NCBI GenBank assembly: GCA_029204225.1
Contig: CM055102.1
Location: 35,210,585 to 35,274,584, forward strand
Length of the DNA stretch: 64,000 nucleotides
Direction: 5' to 3'
From: Diphasiastrum complanatum
Taxonomy: Eukaryota; Streptophyta; Lycopodiopsida; Lycopodiales; Lycopodiaceae
Both the position numbers and the translations under genes were made by a program. Shown here in pieces: positions 33,016 to 44,979 of the stretch (position 1 is its first letter; every line of letters begins with the position of its first letter). The notes under the pieces were generated by a model. That model saw only the letters and a program-made list of their open reading frames with translations. It did not search any database and had not been told where the DNA came from.

Positions 33016-33729
33016 TCAAATCTTTTGATTTATCGTTTGCAAAACAGATAAGTAAAATTCTAAAGAGGGGAGGCAATTGAACATTGTCCCGGCATCGCTC
33101 GACAGTGGTAACTTGTGATCATGAGGAAGGAACTTTGTATGTCCACAATACACTACTTTATGTAGATATTCTGACCATATGCCTTCTCCTTCTGGGCCAC
33201 AAATTGGACAAGCAAGATATCCCTTCACTCTACATCCCGCAAGCAAGCCATATGCATGAAAATCATGGACTGTCCACAGCAAAATACCTCTTAGAGTAAA
33301 ATGTCTCCCTTCATGCATCGACCATGTGACATCGTAAGCAGGTATCCCATTCCACAATTCCAGCAACTCTTCCACAAGGACTTTTAGATAAACGTCTATC
33401 TTATCTTCTTTTACTTGGTTCGGACCGGGAATAAGCAATGACATCATAACAAAGAATCTTTTTGTAGCTAGCCAAGGTGGCAAATTATAATTCACTAAAA
33501 GAACAGGCCAAGAAGTCCATCTGCTACTCAAATCTTGAAAGGGATTCACACCATCTATAGCAAGTCCAAGTCGAACATTTCGAGGTTCTTTAGCAAACGG
33601 CTGCCAAGTTGAATCCACATGCTTCCAAGCAAGCGAGTCTATTGGATGTCTTAGCATGTTGTCATGGCTTCTACCTTGTGTATGCCATAGCATTAGATTT
33701 GCAATAGTTGGACACCTACAAAATAACAA
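33016..33729 (-). pseudogene. CACTA TNP2-type transposase core fragment
   Basis: A 237-codon frame reads HPIDSLAWKHVDSTWQPFA, RNVRLGLAIDGVNPF, WPVLLVNYNLPPWL, SLLIPGPNQVKEDKIDVYL, TVHDFHAYGLLAGC and KGYLACPICGPEG. This is the well conserved Transposase_21 region of plant CACTA elements, including the aspartates of D-G-x-N-P and D-V-Y-L. A splice-acceptor-like TATTTTGTAG precedes the CPTIAN part near 33725. It lies opposite to the DUF4216 remnant at 29515-30710, so the two are separate copies or a rearranged one. No stop inside this stretch. Confidence 0.85.
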
Positions 33730-33899
33730 ATAAAAAAGACATCAATATTAATATATGTGTGTGTGCATATATATATAATATGCACATATACGTGTGTGTT
33801 TGTGTCTATAAATACATAATTGAAAATGAAACATAAATTTCATGTTCAGGTGTAATGATGAAACTCAAAATTTTATCTTGCATTGATCAAAGGAAACTA
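33730..33899. other. AT-rich stretch with TG/TA repeats
   Basis: Short alternating TG, TA and CA tracts near 33755-33800. No gene seen; intron-like relative to the transposase fragment. Confidence 0.35.
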
Positions 33900-34766
33900 G
33901 AGCACCTATACATTCGAAGAATGTCAATTTTCAGAGAAAAAAGGACAAATATTGATTGTACTATCAATCATTAAGAGTTATTTATTGCTTAATCCAAAGA
34001 TCTATCAAGTTCTAGATGTTAGATCTTGATCTAGATGCTTTACACTATGATTTAAGCAAGAGCAATGGATCAAATGATCAAACACATGGATGGGCAGCCT
34101 CACACGTGTGGAGGACAGTACCTGTACGGCCTGTTTACAGAGAGTAAAGTATATTAACTTACAAATGCATTTCATTCATCAAAACTCAAGACAAATGTGG
34201 AAATCTCAACAAAACTAAAATTTGCCAATGTCACATCAACTTGTTATTGATTTGGTTGATCTCTTTATAGATCAAGTACATCCATGAGCTGTGTACTGTC
34301 CAGCAGGCCTTCACACATGTGAAGAGTGCCTAGTCATTCAGATCCACCAATGGGAGTCATATGTGCTCATTTTCCAAAGTTGACTATTCTCTTTGGCTAG
34401 AAAACAAAAAGCCACATTTATAGGAGTATTCCCTATAAAAAAGGATCTAATGGAACCTTCCTATCTTATCTTCTAGAAGCTTATCCACACGTGTGAATGG
34501 TATCTTGACATGTGTGAGTAATAACTCATTCACATGGAAGTCCAATCTATTTACAAAAAGTTTGACCAATTTGACCATTTTCAAGATTCTACTCAAAGGT
34601 CAATTTCACACTAGTGTAGATCAAGCTAAAACCAATCTAACTTAATAAAAATGACTTATGTACATTCTTTCACACGTGGGAACAAACTCCACACGTGTGA
34701 GATCCTATCAAGCTCAAATAACTTGAGATCTACAAGATACAACAAGTTGGAAGTGATATTTTAACA
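33900..34766 (-). repeat. LTR of element J (minus), far end uncertain
   Basis: Minus strand starts TGTTAAAATATCAC at 34766 right after a polypurine tract GTGAGGAGGAG (34767-34777), so this is a 3' LTR. It has a TATA-like CCTATAAATG near 34425 and three perfect CACACGTGTG boxes (34101-34110, 34486-34495, 34690-34699) plus variants. It resembles the Co-H LTR in its start and box content. The downstream end cannot be fixed. Confidence 0.6.
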
Positions 34767-34779
34767 CTCCTCCTCACTT

Positions 34780-35075
34780 CTAACTTGGCAAGTCTAATGT
34801 ACACATATCTACAACTCCAAGAGCATTTCTTAACTTGTCTCAAAATAGGAGCATTGATCAACCTTTGCTTAAGTTCTTCGAACGCATTCTGCTATTCATT
34901 CGTCCACAAGTATTCCACTTGTTTCTTGAGTAAATGTGTAAGAGAGGCAGCAATAGAAGCATCGAAGAATTTTTCTTCGTCAGCATTCTCATAACATTCA
35001 AGGTACTGCACTTCGATGTCAGATGCATTAGAAAAAATATTTAAGGCATAAGAAGATTATTCTGAGGTAAAACTA
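34780..35075 (-). pseudogene. Gypsy RT thumb / RNase H start fragment (element J)
   Basis: Minus strand reads FDASIAASLTHLLKKQVEYL, then after a TAG, QNAFEELKQRLINAPIL, the typical Ty3/gypsy join of RT to RNase H. It is followed within 30-50 bp by the polypurine tract and LTR, so most of pol is deleted. The solo LTR at 35076 is inserted in or next to it. Confidence 0.65.
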
Positions 35076-36683
35076 TGTTAGGGCCATTTTCGGTAGGGGA
35101 TTGGTCCAGTCAAAAGTCCTAAAAAAATCAAGGGAACCACTATTGATGGTGGTATGCCCTACATGAGTAACGGAGGTCCTGCCACATCCAATCTTGGGGG
35201 CTTCCTCTGTTACCCAGTGCTCCCGAGCCAATCAGAGTTTTCCAGACTCTCAGAAGTATGACTGTAAGGAGGGGGTGTGCTAGCACTTTTGGTGCAATGA
35301 TTCACTAGCTTTCTAGAGTCACGGTTCCGTAAAAACCCCTGGTTGCTAATTTGTGTCATGATCTCGCTAGCAATATGTTCATCAACATTCAAATGGCCTT
35401 TGGGGGGCATCCTTAGTTCACTAAAATCCCATACCTTACTCTGATATCTATTTGTTGAGTCCTAAGAACTTGTCCCTATCCCCTTAGGGATTAGTCCCTC
35501 GAGATTAGGACACTACCTTTAGGTTTTCGGATTGTGCCTTTAGCTTTTGGATTGTGAATGTAGGCCACAATGGGTAAGTATGTGCCTTTAAGATCACGTG
35601 GTTCTCACTAGGTAAGATTGTGCCCTTAAAGGTTCGTACGGGAAACGTTTGGAAAAAACTAGTTCTCGTGAAACTGATATGAGTGGATCTTAGTCTTTTT
35701 TGTTATTTTCTCCTTGCTGTATAGAGTGCTCGTGGGGTGCAAGTTATACAAACCGCTTTATTTGATAAGCAGTGGTATTTTCACCGATCGTCAAGTCTAG
35801 GTATTTCGCTAGACAGTACCGACGACGAGTGTGACTAGTGTGACACTTTAACCAAGGTGGTATTTTTCAACCACGGATGGTGGACTATCCGCTCTGGTGT
35901 TTCACAGAGGTCGGGTCCAGTTGACATGCTTAATAATAGACAAAAACGAAAAAAACACTTCACAACTTGAAAACTTCAAATAGCATAGTAACAGTAGGTT
36001 AGCTCATAATGACTATCAATGCGAATTGAATAACATCTACCACCTACTTGCTCTATCCACAAGAGAGACGCTTTTATGATGCAAGTTATAGCACATAGAA
36101 CGACACAAGTGGAACAACATTCAAAATTTCGGTAATTCTAAAAACTTCACACAATGAGACAACATTTCATCAAGCGTTCTACCAATCCTTACGTTTGTTA
36201 ATTCTAGGTAATATGGCATAAGCAAGTAAGGACCTCCAACCTTAAACCACCGTATGATGACATGACTCAATGCTAGTCTAAATCCAACATAACATGCTTA
36301 CGAGAAGAATGTACAATTTAACTTAAAAACTTACAAACGGAGCTTTCATGAAACTGAAATGACTAGAAAGAAAGTTCAAGTTAAAAAAACTCACCTCAAT
36401 GTGCAATTAGGTAGCCAGAATGTGTGAAAACTCTAGTCATGGACCTTGTAGCAAAAAGTCAGAGCCAGGAATGTTGACGCAGTTTTCTCCACTTTCAGCA
36501 TGTCCGATCGAATTGGTGTAAAAAGAAAAAATGAAGAAAATCAAAGTTTCTCAAATATGAACGATGCGATTCGAAAGTTAACGTCAGTTGAGAGAAAACT
36601 GAACCGCAAGTCTGTAAAAAAATACAGGCCAAAAAGATATAATGGCTAAAAAATCAGCAACCCATCACTCACACTCTCTATCA

Positions 36684-36756
<73 letters not shown>

Positions 36757-37026
36757 AACAAATCAAACACTTCAACCTTCAAGTAATCAACAAATGCAAG
36801 CATGGCTACCAACAATCTTATAATGCAACAATTCTACAATGAGCTCTCTCTTGTGCAATCTTTCGAGAATGGAACGACATAAAGCATGATACTTTGATTG
36901 ATGGGAACTCTCAGCTCGTGATCCAAAACTATACCTACATGAAAATCACCAGCACACACAAGCTAAAAGGTCTCAACTTATCATGAGCACACATCAAACA
37001 AAACTAAGCATGAGAATTCCATACCA
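35076..37026 (-). repeat. 2.0-kb solo LTR (minus orientation)
   Basis: Inverted counterpart of 24425-26459 over nearly its whole length, TG...CA ends included. The flanks are AACTA (35071-35075) and AACTC (37027-37031), four of five bases alike, and no primer-binding site follows. It is best read as a solo LTR left by recombination. The two copies differ by the (CT)n tract and small indels. Confidence 0.78.
36686..36754. repeat. (CT)n microsatellite in the solo LTR
   Basis: 69 bp of uninterrupted CT. In the copy at 24700-24740 the same place is a short GAGAGTGTGTG-type tract, so it expanded here. Confidence 0.97.
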
Positions 37027-37702
37027 AACTCCATAAAAATCATTCTCAAACACAACCCACTCCATATGGAAGTATCCCCCACTCAACAATGGGACACTCT
37101 CAAACAAACAAACATGCAAGTAAGTAAGTAAGCAACTCTCAAGCAATCACCAATGAGCAACTAACCTCTCCAAGCACTCATCAATCACTACATACTCAAC
37201 CCTCAAGCTTCCTCCCACACATGATTGAACACTAACTCACTCAATCAACCAACTAGCATGGGAACAACATAAGGCAAATACACTAACCACATAATAAAAC
37301 TAACTATCCAAATAAGCCACTCTCAAAAATGGATCCAAAACTACTAGCTCTCAAAAATCATCAACTTCCAAATATACCAACTCCTAAAAATACTAAACAT
37401 TCAAAAGTACTAACATACAAAAGTACTAACATTTAAAAGTACTAACTCTTCACATCATCTCATTATTATGCAACTATCATTGAGCTATTTCAAGCAACTC
37501 ACGATCCTTTTAACCAACCCACCAACATTGAACTCACCTCAAGCAATCAATCAAGCCAAAGTTTAGAATACACCTTACTAACTATGGAGTTAACAACACA
37601 CAAGCAACAAACAGGCATGAGGGCACAAAGCAATCATAGGGTTTATCCATGATTGGAGGTATAGTATTGTCGCAGCATACCAACAGCAAAATGATTGATA
37701 TT
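37027..37702. other. Noncoding AT-rich stretch
   Basis: Includes about four copies of a 17-18 bp 'aaaagtactaacat' unit at 37385-37447. No gene recognised. Confidence 0.4.
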
Positions 37703-38900
37703 TGTAGTATAAACAGGTATCGTTCCTACTGAGGAGCAATAAAAGGGCTAATATTGTCATTATTAGTGCAAACTAAGGAAATACCCAAGAATGAATGGAG
37801 TGGAATATAAAATGATTGCAATCTGGTCATCAATGGATGTTTCTGAAAGGGGATGCCAGTACAACCTTGCAAAGAAGACAAAACACCCAGAAGAAAGATT
37901 GAATATTCAACAATGAAGTCCAGACTCAAGCTAGGAGTAAAACTCTGTATAATGGACATACTAGGAATTAAGATCATACATGGCAACAGTATTTGTCCTT
38001 GAAACAACAAGAATGGCATCAAAGTGTAGAGGTTAGAGACTCGCCATCTAGCATGGTGCTCACTTATCATTTAGACCCTCAACAGTCAAAGAAAACATAC
38101 AATTTGAATAGAAATTTGCATTGATTAAAGAATAGCCAGTACATAGCATTCAATACAAATCTGCAATGCAAAATGGATTCCCAAGAAAGTACAACATCTG
38201 CACTGCCATTCTAGTTTACAGAGAAATAAGAGAAGCCATAATTCTCTCTGAAAACATCACAACTAGGCTAACTCCTACAACTCAGAATGCTACTGTCTGA
38301 ATGCTTTACAATGGCATGAATCTGGCATGATATAGCCAGAGAGAAACTCGTGCTAGAGGGAAGAGGGCTCTGCAACTGTTTGTAAGAAAGAGCAAATGAG
38401 GATCTGACATTTGGAACAGGCCTGAAACTGTCACAAAATTTCCAAAAACAGTTGCTATGCTTTTGTGTGAATAGAGCTGGTTAGATAACTGCTGGCCTAA
38501 CTGCATAGAAGAAGGAAAAACAGCAGCCATCTATCATTTAAAAGTGCCTGGCTGGAAACGAAATGCATGAGAGAAGGGAGAACACTACCCTAGAAAATGC
38601 GCTGACAGAACTTGTAGAGCAGTTTGAATGGCCATAGAAAGAGAAACAACCCAATGAAACTCGTTGAAGGCTATTCACTTGGAAATAGGTGCTTGGAAGG
38701 CCTGTTTAGGCTGCATCTGATTGTTTACTACCCATAAAAACCATCTGGAAGTGTGCTGGAAGACAAGAACAGTCGCTAAAGGTGCGTTGCCCACGTTAGA
38801 GATGGTTGAATACGAAACTGAAGCTTCTTTGCTACCTTGAAAACTGCCCTGAAACTGTCAAAACTGATGTGCGATGGCTGCCAGATCTGCCTTCTGACCT

Positions 38901-38952
38901 GCATGGATGGATAACTGCTCTTCGTTGCATGGATGGATAACTGCTCTTCGTT
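38901..38952. repeat. Tandem duplication, 2 x 26 bp
   Basis: GCATGGATGGATAACTGCTC plus TTCGTT is present twice in a row. Confidence 0.95.
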
Positions 38953-39086
38953 GCCCTAAAAAAATGTGAAGAGAGAGAGAGAGGCTCTGGCTACGTGCAG
39001 GTGCGCTACTGCTCTGCCTTCCAAATGCCTTCCAAATAGTGCGATTGGCTAGTTGTCATTGATTGTGATTGGTAAGAGCTGCCATT

Positions 39087-39242
39087 GCAGCCCTAACTAC
39101 ATGAATGAAGAGCAATATGTGTTGGAGGCTGTCATATTCTCTTTCAAAAAGAGAAAATTGTAATGGCAGCCCTAACTACATGAATGAAGAGCAATATGTG
39201 TTGGAGGCTGTCATATTCTCTTTCAAAAAGAGAAAATTGTAT
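39087..39242. repeat. Tandem duplication, 2 x 79 bp
   Basis: The block from GCAGCCCTAACTAC to GAAAATTGTA is repeated with a 79-bp period and no visible difference, so it is recent. Confidence 0.95.
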
Positions 39243-39395
39243 GTAGGAAGTCGAATGGGGTTGTTGACTTCCCTTGAGAACTAGCCATTGTCTTGAACAT
39301 TACACATTCAAGCATTCATCAATCCACAAGCAAACATACAATGGCAAAAAAAGAGGACTTCACATAAAAAGAAAAGGTAGGAGGAGGAGGCTTTG

Positions 39396-39397
<2 letters not shown>

Positions 39398-39445
<48 letters not shown>
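39398..39445. repeat. (CT)n microsatellite
   Basis: 48-bp run within the presumed Gy-E LTR. Confidence 0.97.
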
Positions 39446-39447
<2 letters not shown>

Positions 39448-40224
39448 AATGAAAAGTGACTACAAAATGGTGTCACATCCCTACTTATAAACAAAGCTAG
39501 GGTTAGGGTTTTTGGTTAACCCAAAAACCATGTGCCATACTAACTTGACTATCATAAAAGTTTAAAAGCCAAAAAGCATTTTAGAACTATTTGGATCCTT
39601 CCTCATTTTGGCCCATCGGTATTTTAGATCTATCTCTACTTCTTGCGCCTTTGGCTTACGAGTACAGTGCACCATTTGAGGGTGTTTGACATTATAGTAC
39701 TAATAGATCTAACTCTTATGTTGATTCAGCCATGTTTTTATTCCCGTTGCTGTAAAATCTGTTGGGGAGACGTTGGGCATTGTCTTCGCTCGTCGGCCAG
39801 TCTGCAATCTTGTTGACCTTCTGATATTGGCTTTCTCGATAAATTTAGATTCTGGAACTCCTTTTTGGTTGTTTGTCAACGTTTCTTGGTGTAGTTCGAC
39901 GACACGATAACATGCGATATTCGTTGGGCACTTTCGATATTTGTTATAAGATCAAAGGTTGAACTTTCTTCATACCAACTCGGTGAGGAGAAAGTAGCTT
40001 TCCCTGCTAGCTCATTTGACAGAATTTCTACACTCTCTTTAACTTTTAAATGTGTTGTCAATGGAGCAATGGAGAAATCTTCTTTCTGAGTTTTGATTTC
40101 TCCATATTCGAATTGAATGATACAGTCCCCTCACATGAACATCTTGTAATCTGTTAGAGGAGTCTTTACCAAAATTATCCGTTAGAAGAATTTTCACCAA
40201 AATCTTCTAACAGGCCCCCACTAC

Positions 40225-41194
40225 AATTTTGGTGATAGTCCCTTGGCACCTACGTATGTCATTGGCATTGGCGTGCGTGGATGTGAAACCATGGCAAAAA
40301 AGAGTAAAAAGATGTACTGGCAAAAAAAACGTGACGAAAAGTGAGGAGAATTTTGGTAATAAAGTTGAGTTGCAAGGGGATATGTACAAGGGATATGAAA
40401 ATTAGGTAAAGGTAAGAAAATAATAACATAAAATAAAAATAAAGTTGAGTCCCTGAATGCTTTTTCTGGACTTTTCTTCTGATAAGTTTTTGCAACTGTA
40501 CAGACAAAACGAGACCACAATTGGCTGCCTGTCATGGATTGGGCCGAACACCAGGTGCATATTTCCAAGGAAGCCGATCGTGTACCAGATTTCCAGTCTC
40601 GCTATATTAACAAAGGACGTTGAAGACAAGCGATGGTAGGTCTTATACAAGGCAATCTGATCCACGATGTCCGTTGTTTTGAAGGTTTTATTTGGGTCGA
40701 AACAATACTCTCCAACACACATATCCCACCTGGTATCCACCTTGGCAGTGGTCACTAATGTCTCCACATTATAATAGGCTTCCAGTACAATGGGATCTGG
40801 AGAATTAGCTGTGTCGGTTAGATAGCGGTTGAGTGCTCGTTGGAAATTGATGGTTGTGCTCCAATCATTTGCTGACTTTATGATTGGCCAGTTGTAGGCC
40901 TTGACGCTGGGAGTCTGCAAGGCTGATCAGGATCATCTTCTGGGCATTGGGTGGTACGCAGGATCTGCCCGTAAAACCACAAGAGCCGTAAGGTATTCCT
41001 TGATCTTTTTGAGTAGCTCCTTGAGCTTTCCTGGTAGTGTATAGCCACCTCTCGTAGTGATGTCTGGATAATTTTTTTTTAAGAGGGTTGACTGCTTTGA
41101 GTCAGGTACCATAAAAACTTTGTTATACCAGTGTTTGTGCACCACCACAAGATCAGGGAGGTTATCCACTGGGAAAGGAGGAACCGTGGAGGTT
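40225..41194 (-). pseudogene. Gy-E accessory 3' ORF, C-terminal part
   Basis: Minus strand: TVPPFPVDNLPDLVVVHKHW (about 41150-41190), ADPAYHPMPRR, a stop at 40933, then NWPIIKSANDWSTTINFQRAL and ARLEIWYTIGFLGNMHLVFG. It aligns with the Gy-A/Gy-B accessory C-terminus (NWPIIYQPYSWNISVDFHR; ARMYFHAAMMGGSW), though only about a third of residues look alike, showing a deeply diverged copy of the same protein. It is cut at 41199 by Co-H and continues at 45690. Confidence 0.65.
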
Positions 41195-41199
41195 GTTAA

Positions 41200-42048
41200 T
41201 GTTAAAATTGGCAAAAGCTAACTTGATCATATCTTGTGAATACCATTATGAGTAGTACATATCATCATAAGACATGTGTGGAGCCTATTCCCACGTGTAA
41301 AATAAATGCATTTATCATTTAGATGAGTCATATAGATTGTACATACCATTTCATTTGAGATCTGGTGGCTAAAATGGCCAAAATCTAGTTTTTTAGCTAT
41401 ATGCCACTTGGCATCATTTTATTGGTAGGAAAAGCTATTTCACATGGATAGGAGTGATCTAACATGTGCCAAGGATTGCTCACATGTGTCAAAACATCAA
41501 TAGTAGGTGAGATCCAACTTGTAGTAGATATTTGTGCAAGTCCCTATAATTTAGGAAAATTGCCTAAAATCAAGGGAGGTGGCTATAAGTTAGGAAACTT
41601 GGTCCATGTGCCATATTGATGATTATTAGTGGATCCTTTGATGAGTAGGAACTCTCACATGTGCCAAATCAGCTGAGTAAGCATCAGCTCTTGTGTATAT
41701 ATGGTGGCTCATTTGGCCATAATTGATAAGAAAGCTAAATCTTGGTTTTGGTGCATTTCTTGAGTAATCTCTCCATTTGTCTTGTGATTTTATCCTTCTA
41801 ATGGTTTCTAAGCTTAGTGTACTTCATTATTTGCTGGTAGTCCGTACTCTGACAGGTCTTCACACGTGTGAAACCAGCAAGTAAAAATTTTGATCATATT
41901 TGATTGTTCTTGTTAGATTTGTTGATGTAGATTTGATCTAGTGCTATCTAATCTTGTGTAGATTGGTAGATCAATCTAATCTAACACCCAATCACACTTG
42001 TGGATCTGATTTGGATCCATTCTTGGTCCTTTTTGCTGTACTTTCACA
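41200..42048 (+). repeat. Co-H 5' LTR
   Basis: Starts TGTTAAAATTGGC and ends CTTTCACA just before the primer-binding site. It contains a perfect CACACGTGTG box at 41861-41870 and several CACATGTG variants (near 41465, 41482, 41650). No 3' LTR was found downstream. Confidence 0.75.
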
Positions 42049-42060
42049 TGGTATCAGAGC
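42049..42060 (+). other. Primer-binding site of Co-H
   Basis: TGGTATCAGAGC, complementary to the 3' end of plant initiator methionine tRNA, directly after the LTR. Confidence 0.9.
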
Positions 42061-43856
42061 CAAGTACAAGTGCATTTAAGGCATTGATCTTAACTATAAC
42101 CAAATTGGCAGGTTTTTGGAAACAAGCTAATATTGAGGTAGTGAGGTTGAATGGATAGCTAGAACCATCATATTTGTACCAAATCTTTCTGTGGGCTGCA
42201 GATGTACTTTCCAAATGTGTGTGGCCATACAAGACCTATTTTTGACAGTGAAATTCAGTTTGGTGCATTTTGAGCTTCATACACCCAATTTTGAGTCAAT
42301 TTAGTGCATTTTTCAAGCTTTCACTTGGATTGTTTCTATTCTATTGATTTGTTCTTGGTTTAGATCAATCATATAGATGGATTAAAGCTTGTTTACAGTA
42401 GATTGAAGTTGATTCTCTGATTTTTTGAGTGTACATTGAAGTTGAGAGAGAAAGAGTGCTATAAACCAAAGATTAAGGAGTGATTTGCAAGGGGAGTGAT
42501 TGAAATCCATTATACCTTCATTCTAGATTTGTTCAAGATTGAAAGGGCCGAGTATAGAAGCATCTAAATGCTAGAAGACACTCTTGGATCAGTCCTCCAA
42601 GTGAAATCTTAGTGAATTTCTAAAGCACAAACACTCATAAAGGCAAAATCTACCTATGTGATAAGAATTGTTGGCAAGTACTAGGAGAAAAATTTGAGAT
42701 CCAAATCACATTGTTCACCCCTACTCAAGTGTGTGAGTGTGTTTTTTGGCTTGAATTAAAGTCATGAGTGAGGCATATGTGTTGTGGTTGATCCAAAATT
42801 TCCAAGAGATCCTTCCTTTGTAGAGGGCAAGAACTAGTAACTCAATTCTTGACTTTGGTGAAAAATTTGTCTTCTTCATTGTGATCAAATCTTGCTAAGT
42901 GGCATTAGCTCTTTGTAAGCACATATCTTAGTGAGAGAGAAGTATCACATTTCTGGAAATTGGAATTTCATTCCAGCTCTAAAGAGGTAGAGTCATTGGT
43001 ACTTGGTGGAGTCCAATAGGGGTGAATGAATTCAATTTTGGAAACTCAAATAAGTTCTATTCAACTTTCTTTGTGAGAGTGTGAGGGTCAAGTTGTGATC
43101 CCATTGGGAGTCTAGAACATGGAGGAGTCCATATTTGAGTGTTCATGCATGGTTGGGATCTTTGTGAATCTCTAGATGTCTAAATTTTAAGCTTGGTGAA
43201 AAATTATTGACATAGATTGTTATCAAACCATTTCATGTCCATTCCAAATCTCAAGAGTGAGATTCTTTGGGTCAAGAGGGATTCCAAAAGGGATGATTGG
43301 ATCTTATCTTTGTGTGTTTGAATCAAGTATACATGTCAAGTTTTTGTGATCTAGTGTAGATCTTTTTTTGTGAAAATTAGTGGTTTAATTTGTTGTCAAA
43401 TCAAATCAAATTCAATCCACATCTCAAGAGTGAGATTATTTGGGTCAAGAGTGAATCCAAAAGGAGTGACTAAGTTTGATTTTCAAGTATTTGAAACAAA
43501 ACCCATACTTTGTTCAAGAATCTCAAAAGTTGAGAGAACTAGTCAAGAGAAAAGGAAAATCTAGGTGTCAAATCTTTTCAAATCCATTCCAACTCTCAAG
43601 AGGAAGATTCATTGGTATTTTTTGAGTCCAATAGGGGTGTTTGGATCTGTTTTTTGTGATTTGATAGAGTGCTTTTGTCTTAGTGATCAAAGCAAAGATT
43701 AGTTTCCAATTGACTAGGTTGAAAGAGATATGATTCAAAATTTGTGGTCTAGATCTTGTGTGGATCCTTCTAGATTTTGAATGTGTTCAAATCTATTTCT
43801 TGAGAGTCACAAATTACATTTTGAAAAGTCATATCACTAGGTTTTACTTCCTCGTC
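42061..43856 (+). other. Co-H leader with repeated module
   Basis: A 1.8-kb noncoding leader. An imperfect module ('tcc-a-ctc-aagag-gagatt-tttggg..gtccaa-agggatga') recurs near 42973, 43243, 43417 and 43586. No function known. Confidence 0.6.
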
Positions 43857-44765
43857 ATGGCATCAATAGGTGGCAACCTATTGGAGGCAAGTAAGGATCC
43901 TAAATGCAACCTTTGTGGCAAGAGAGATTGTTTTGTCTCAAGATGCTACAAAATGAAGACCAATCCATCCAAGGAGAACCAAAGCAAGGGGGCCGAGGTG
44001 AAGGATGGAACTTCAAGTTCAAAGTGCAAAGGCAAGAAGGTCAAATCCAAGGAAAGGTGTTTCCTTTGTGGAAAGATGCATGAGGCTTGGAGTCTCACAA
44101 GGACTTACAAGATTTGTCTTCAAAAGTCCATCATTACACATTTCAAACCTTTTGAAGTTTTGCATTTGAAAGTGAATTTTTTGGTTCAAGATGCAAAGAT
44201 AAATGTCACTTTCATTAATGTCACTTGGATTTATTTCATGTCCTTGGAAAGCCTTTTGCTTAGAACTTTAGAAAAGTTCAAATTTATTGTTATGATCCAA
44301 GAGAAACCAAGAAAGATTAAGGAGGAGCAATCACAAAATGAAAATAGTTTCATTTATGCTCTCATGAAATCTTATGAAGAACTATTTTGCTTTGAAGAGT
44401 TTTTTGTATCTCAAAGGTGGATTAAGGCAATACTAGCTGAGTGTGATGTCTTAATAGATAGCAAAGCATGTTTTCCTTGTAAACTTACATTGAATATGAA
44501 GTCAAGGAAATGGAAATGTCTTCATAATGTATTTTTCGTTGATTTCAATAAGATCATGAATGATGTGTTCATTCATAATGTTGAAGATTGTAAATTTTCA
44601 AGTTTAAAGGCAAGTTGTAAACTTCTTATGAGAATAAGTGAAGCATCCAAAGTGGACGCTTACATCCATAAGCAAGTAGTTAGCCTTATTGAGATGGAAA
44701 TACTTCTCAATATTAAAAAATCATGCCAAGTTGTGGTGATTTTTGGACTTATGTTTATAGCATAA
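43857..44765 (+). pseudogene. Co-H open frame with gag-like knuckles and an unrecognised module
   Basis: Starts MASIGGNLLEASK and stays open for 302 codons. Two Cys clusters occur: CNLCGKRDCFVSRC and CFLCGKMHEAWSL, of which only parts fit a CCHC knuckle. The rest (FCFEEFFVSQRWIKAILAE, KLLMRISEASKVDAYIHKQV) matches no retrotransposon domain I recognise and resembles the next frame at 44980-45687. The usual gag N-terminus, protease, integrase and RT are missing, so the element is non-autonomous. Whether this is a working protein or a decayed chimera is open. Confidence 0.5.
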
Positions 44766-44979
44766 GTAATGTTGATGATCATATGAAGTGCACATTATAT
44801 GATCATGTTTGTTGTGATCATTTTGAGACATGGAGGTCTTGGATTTCCATCAAGGAGGAGCACCAAGAAGTTGATCTTGAGGAGTCATCTTGAGGTTCAA
44901 GTGTGCCAAGGATTGAGGAGGAGAGTCCTTCTCAAGTTATGATTCCAAGAAGAATATCAAGAGACATGGTTGAGCTTAT

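Larger units (their letters stand above)
37703..40212 (-). repeat. Probable Gy-E 3' LTR, 2.5 kb (minus)
   Basis: Minus strand starts TGTTAGAAGATTTTGG at 40212, after a purine tract TAGTGGGGGCC, and would end TATACTACA at 37703. The internal order (GA)n followed by 'ggattgatgaatg' resembles the Gy-B LTR. It has no other copy in the window, so the far border is an inference from the TG...CA form and the similarity of the ends to Gy-A. Confidence 0.5.

Noticed and set aside
35210-35410. 66-codon frame on the minus strand
   Set aside because: Lies within the solo LTR; the matching place in the other LTR copy (about 26120-26330) does not conserve the frame convincingly.
36642-36842. Open frame with long Ser-Leu run
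   Set aside because: Made by the (CT)n tract inside the solo LTR.
37726-38070. 114-codon minus frame
   Set aside because: Hydrophobic, low-complexity, inside a presumed LTR, no family recognised.
39087-39242. CRISPR-like direct repeats
   Set aside because: Only two adjacent identical 79-bp units without spacers, in plant LTR-like DNA.
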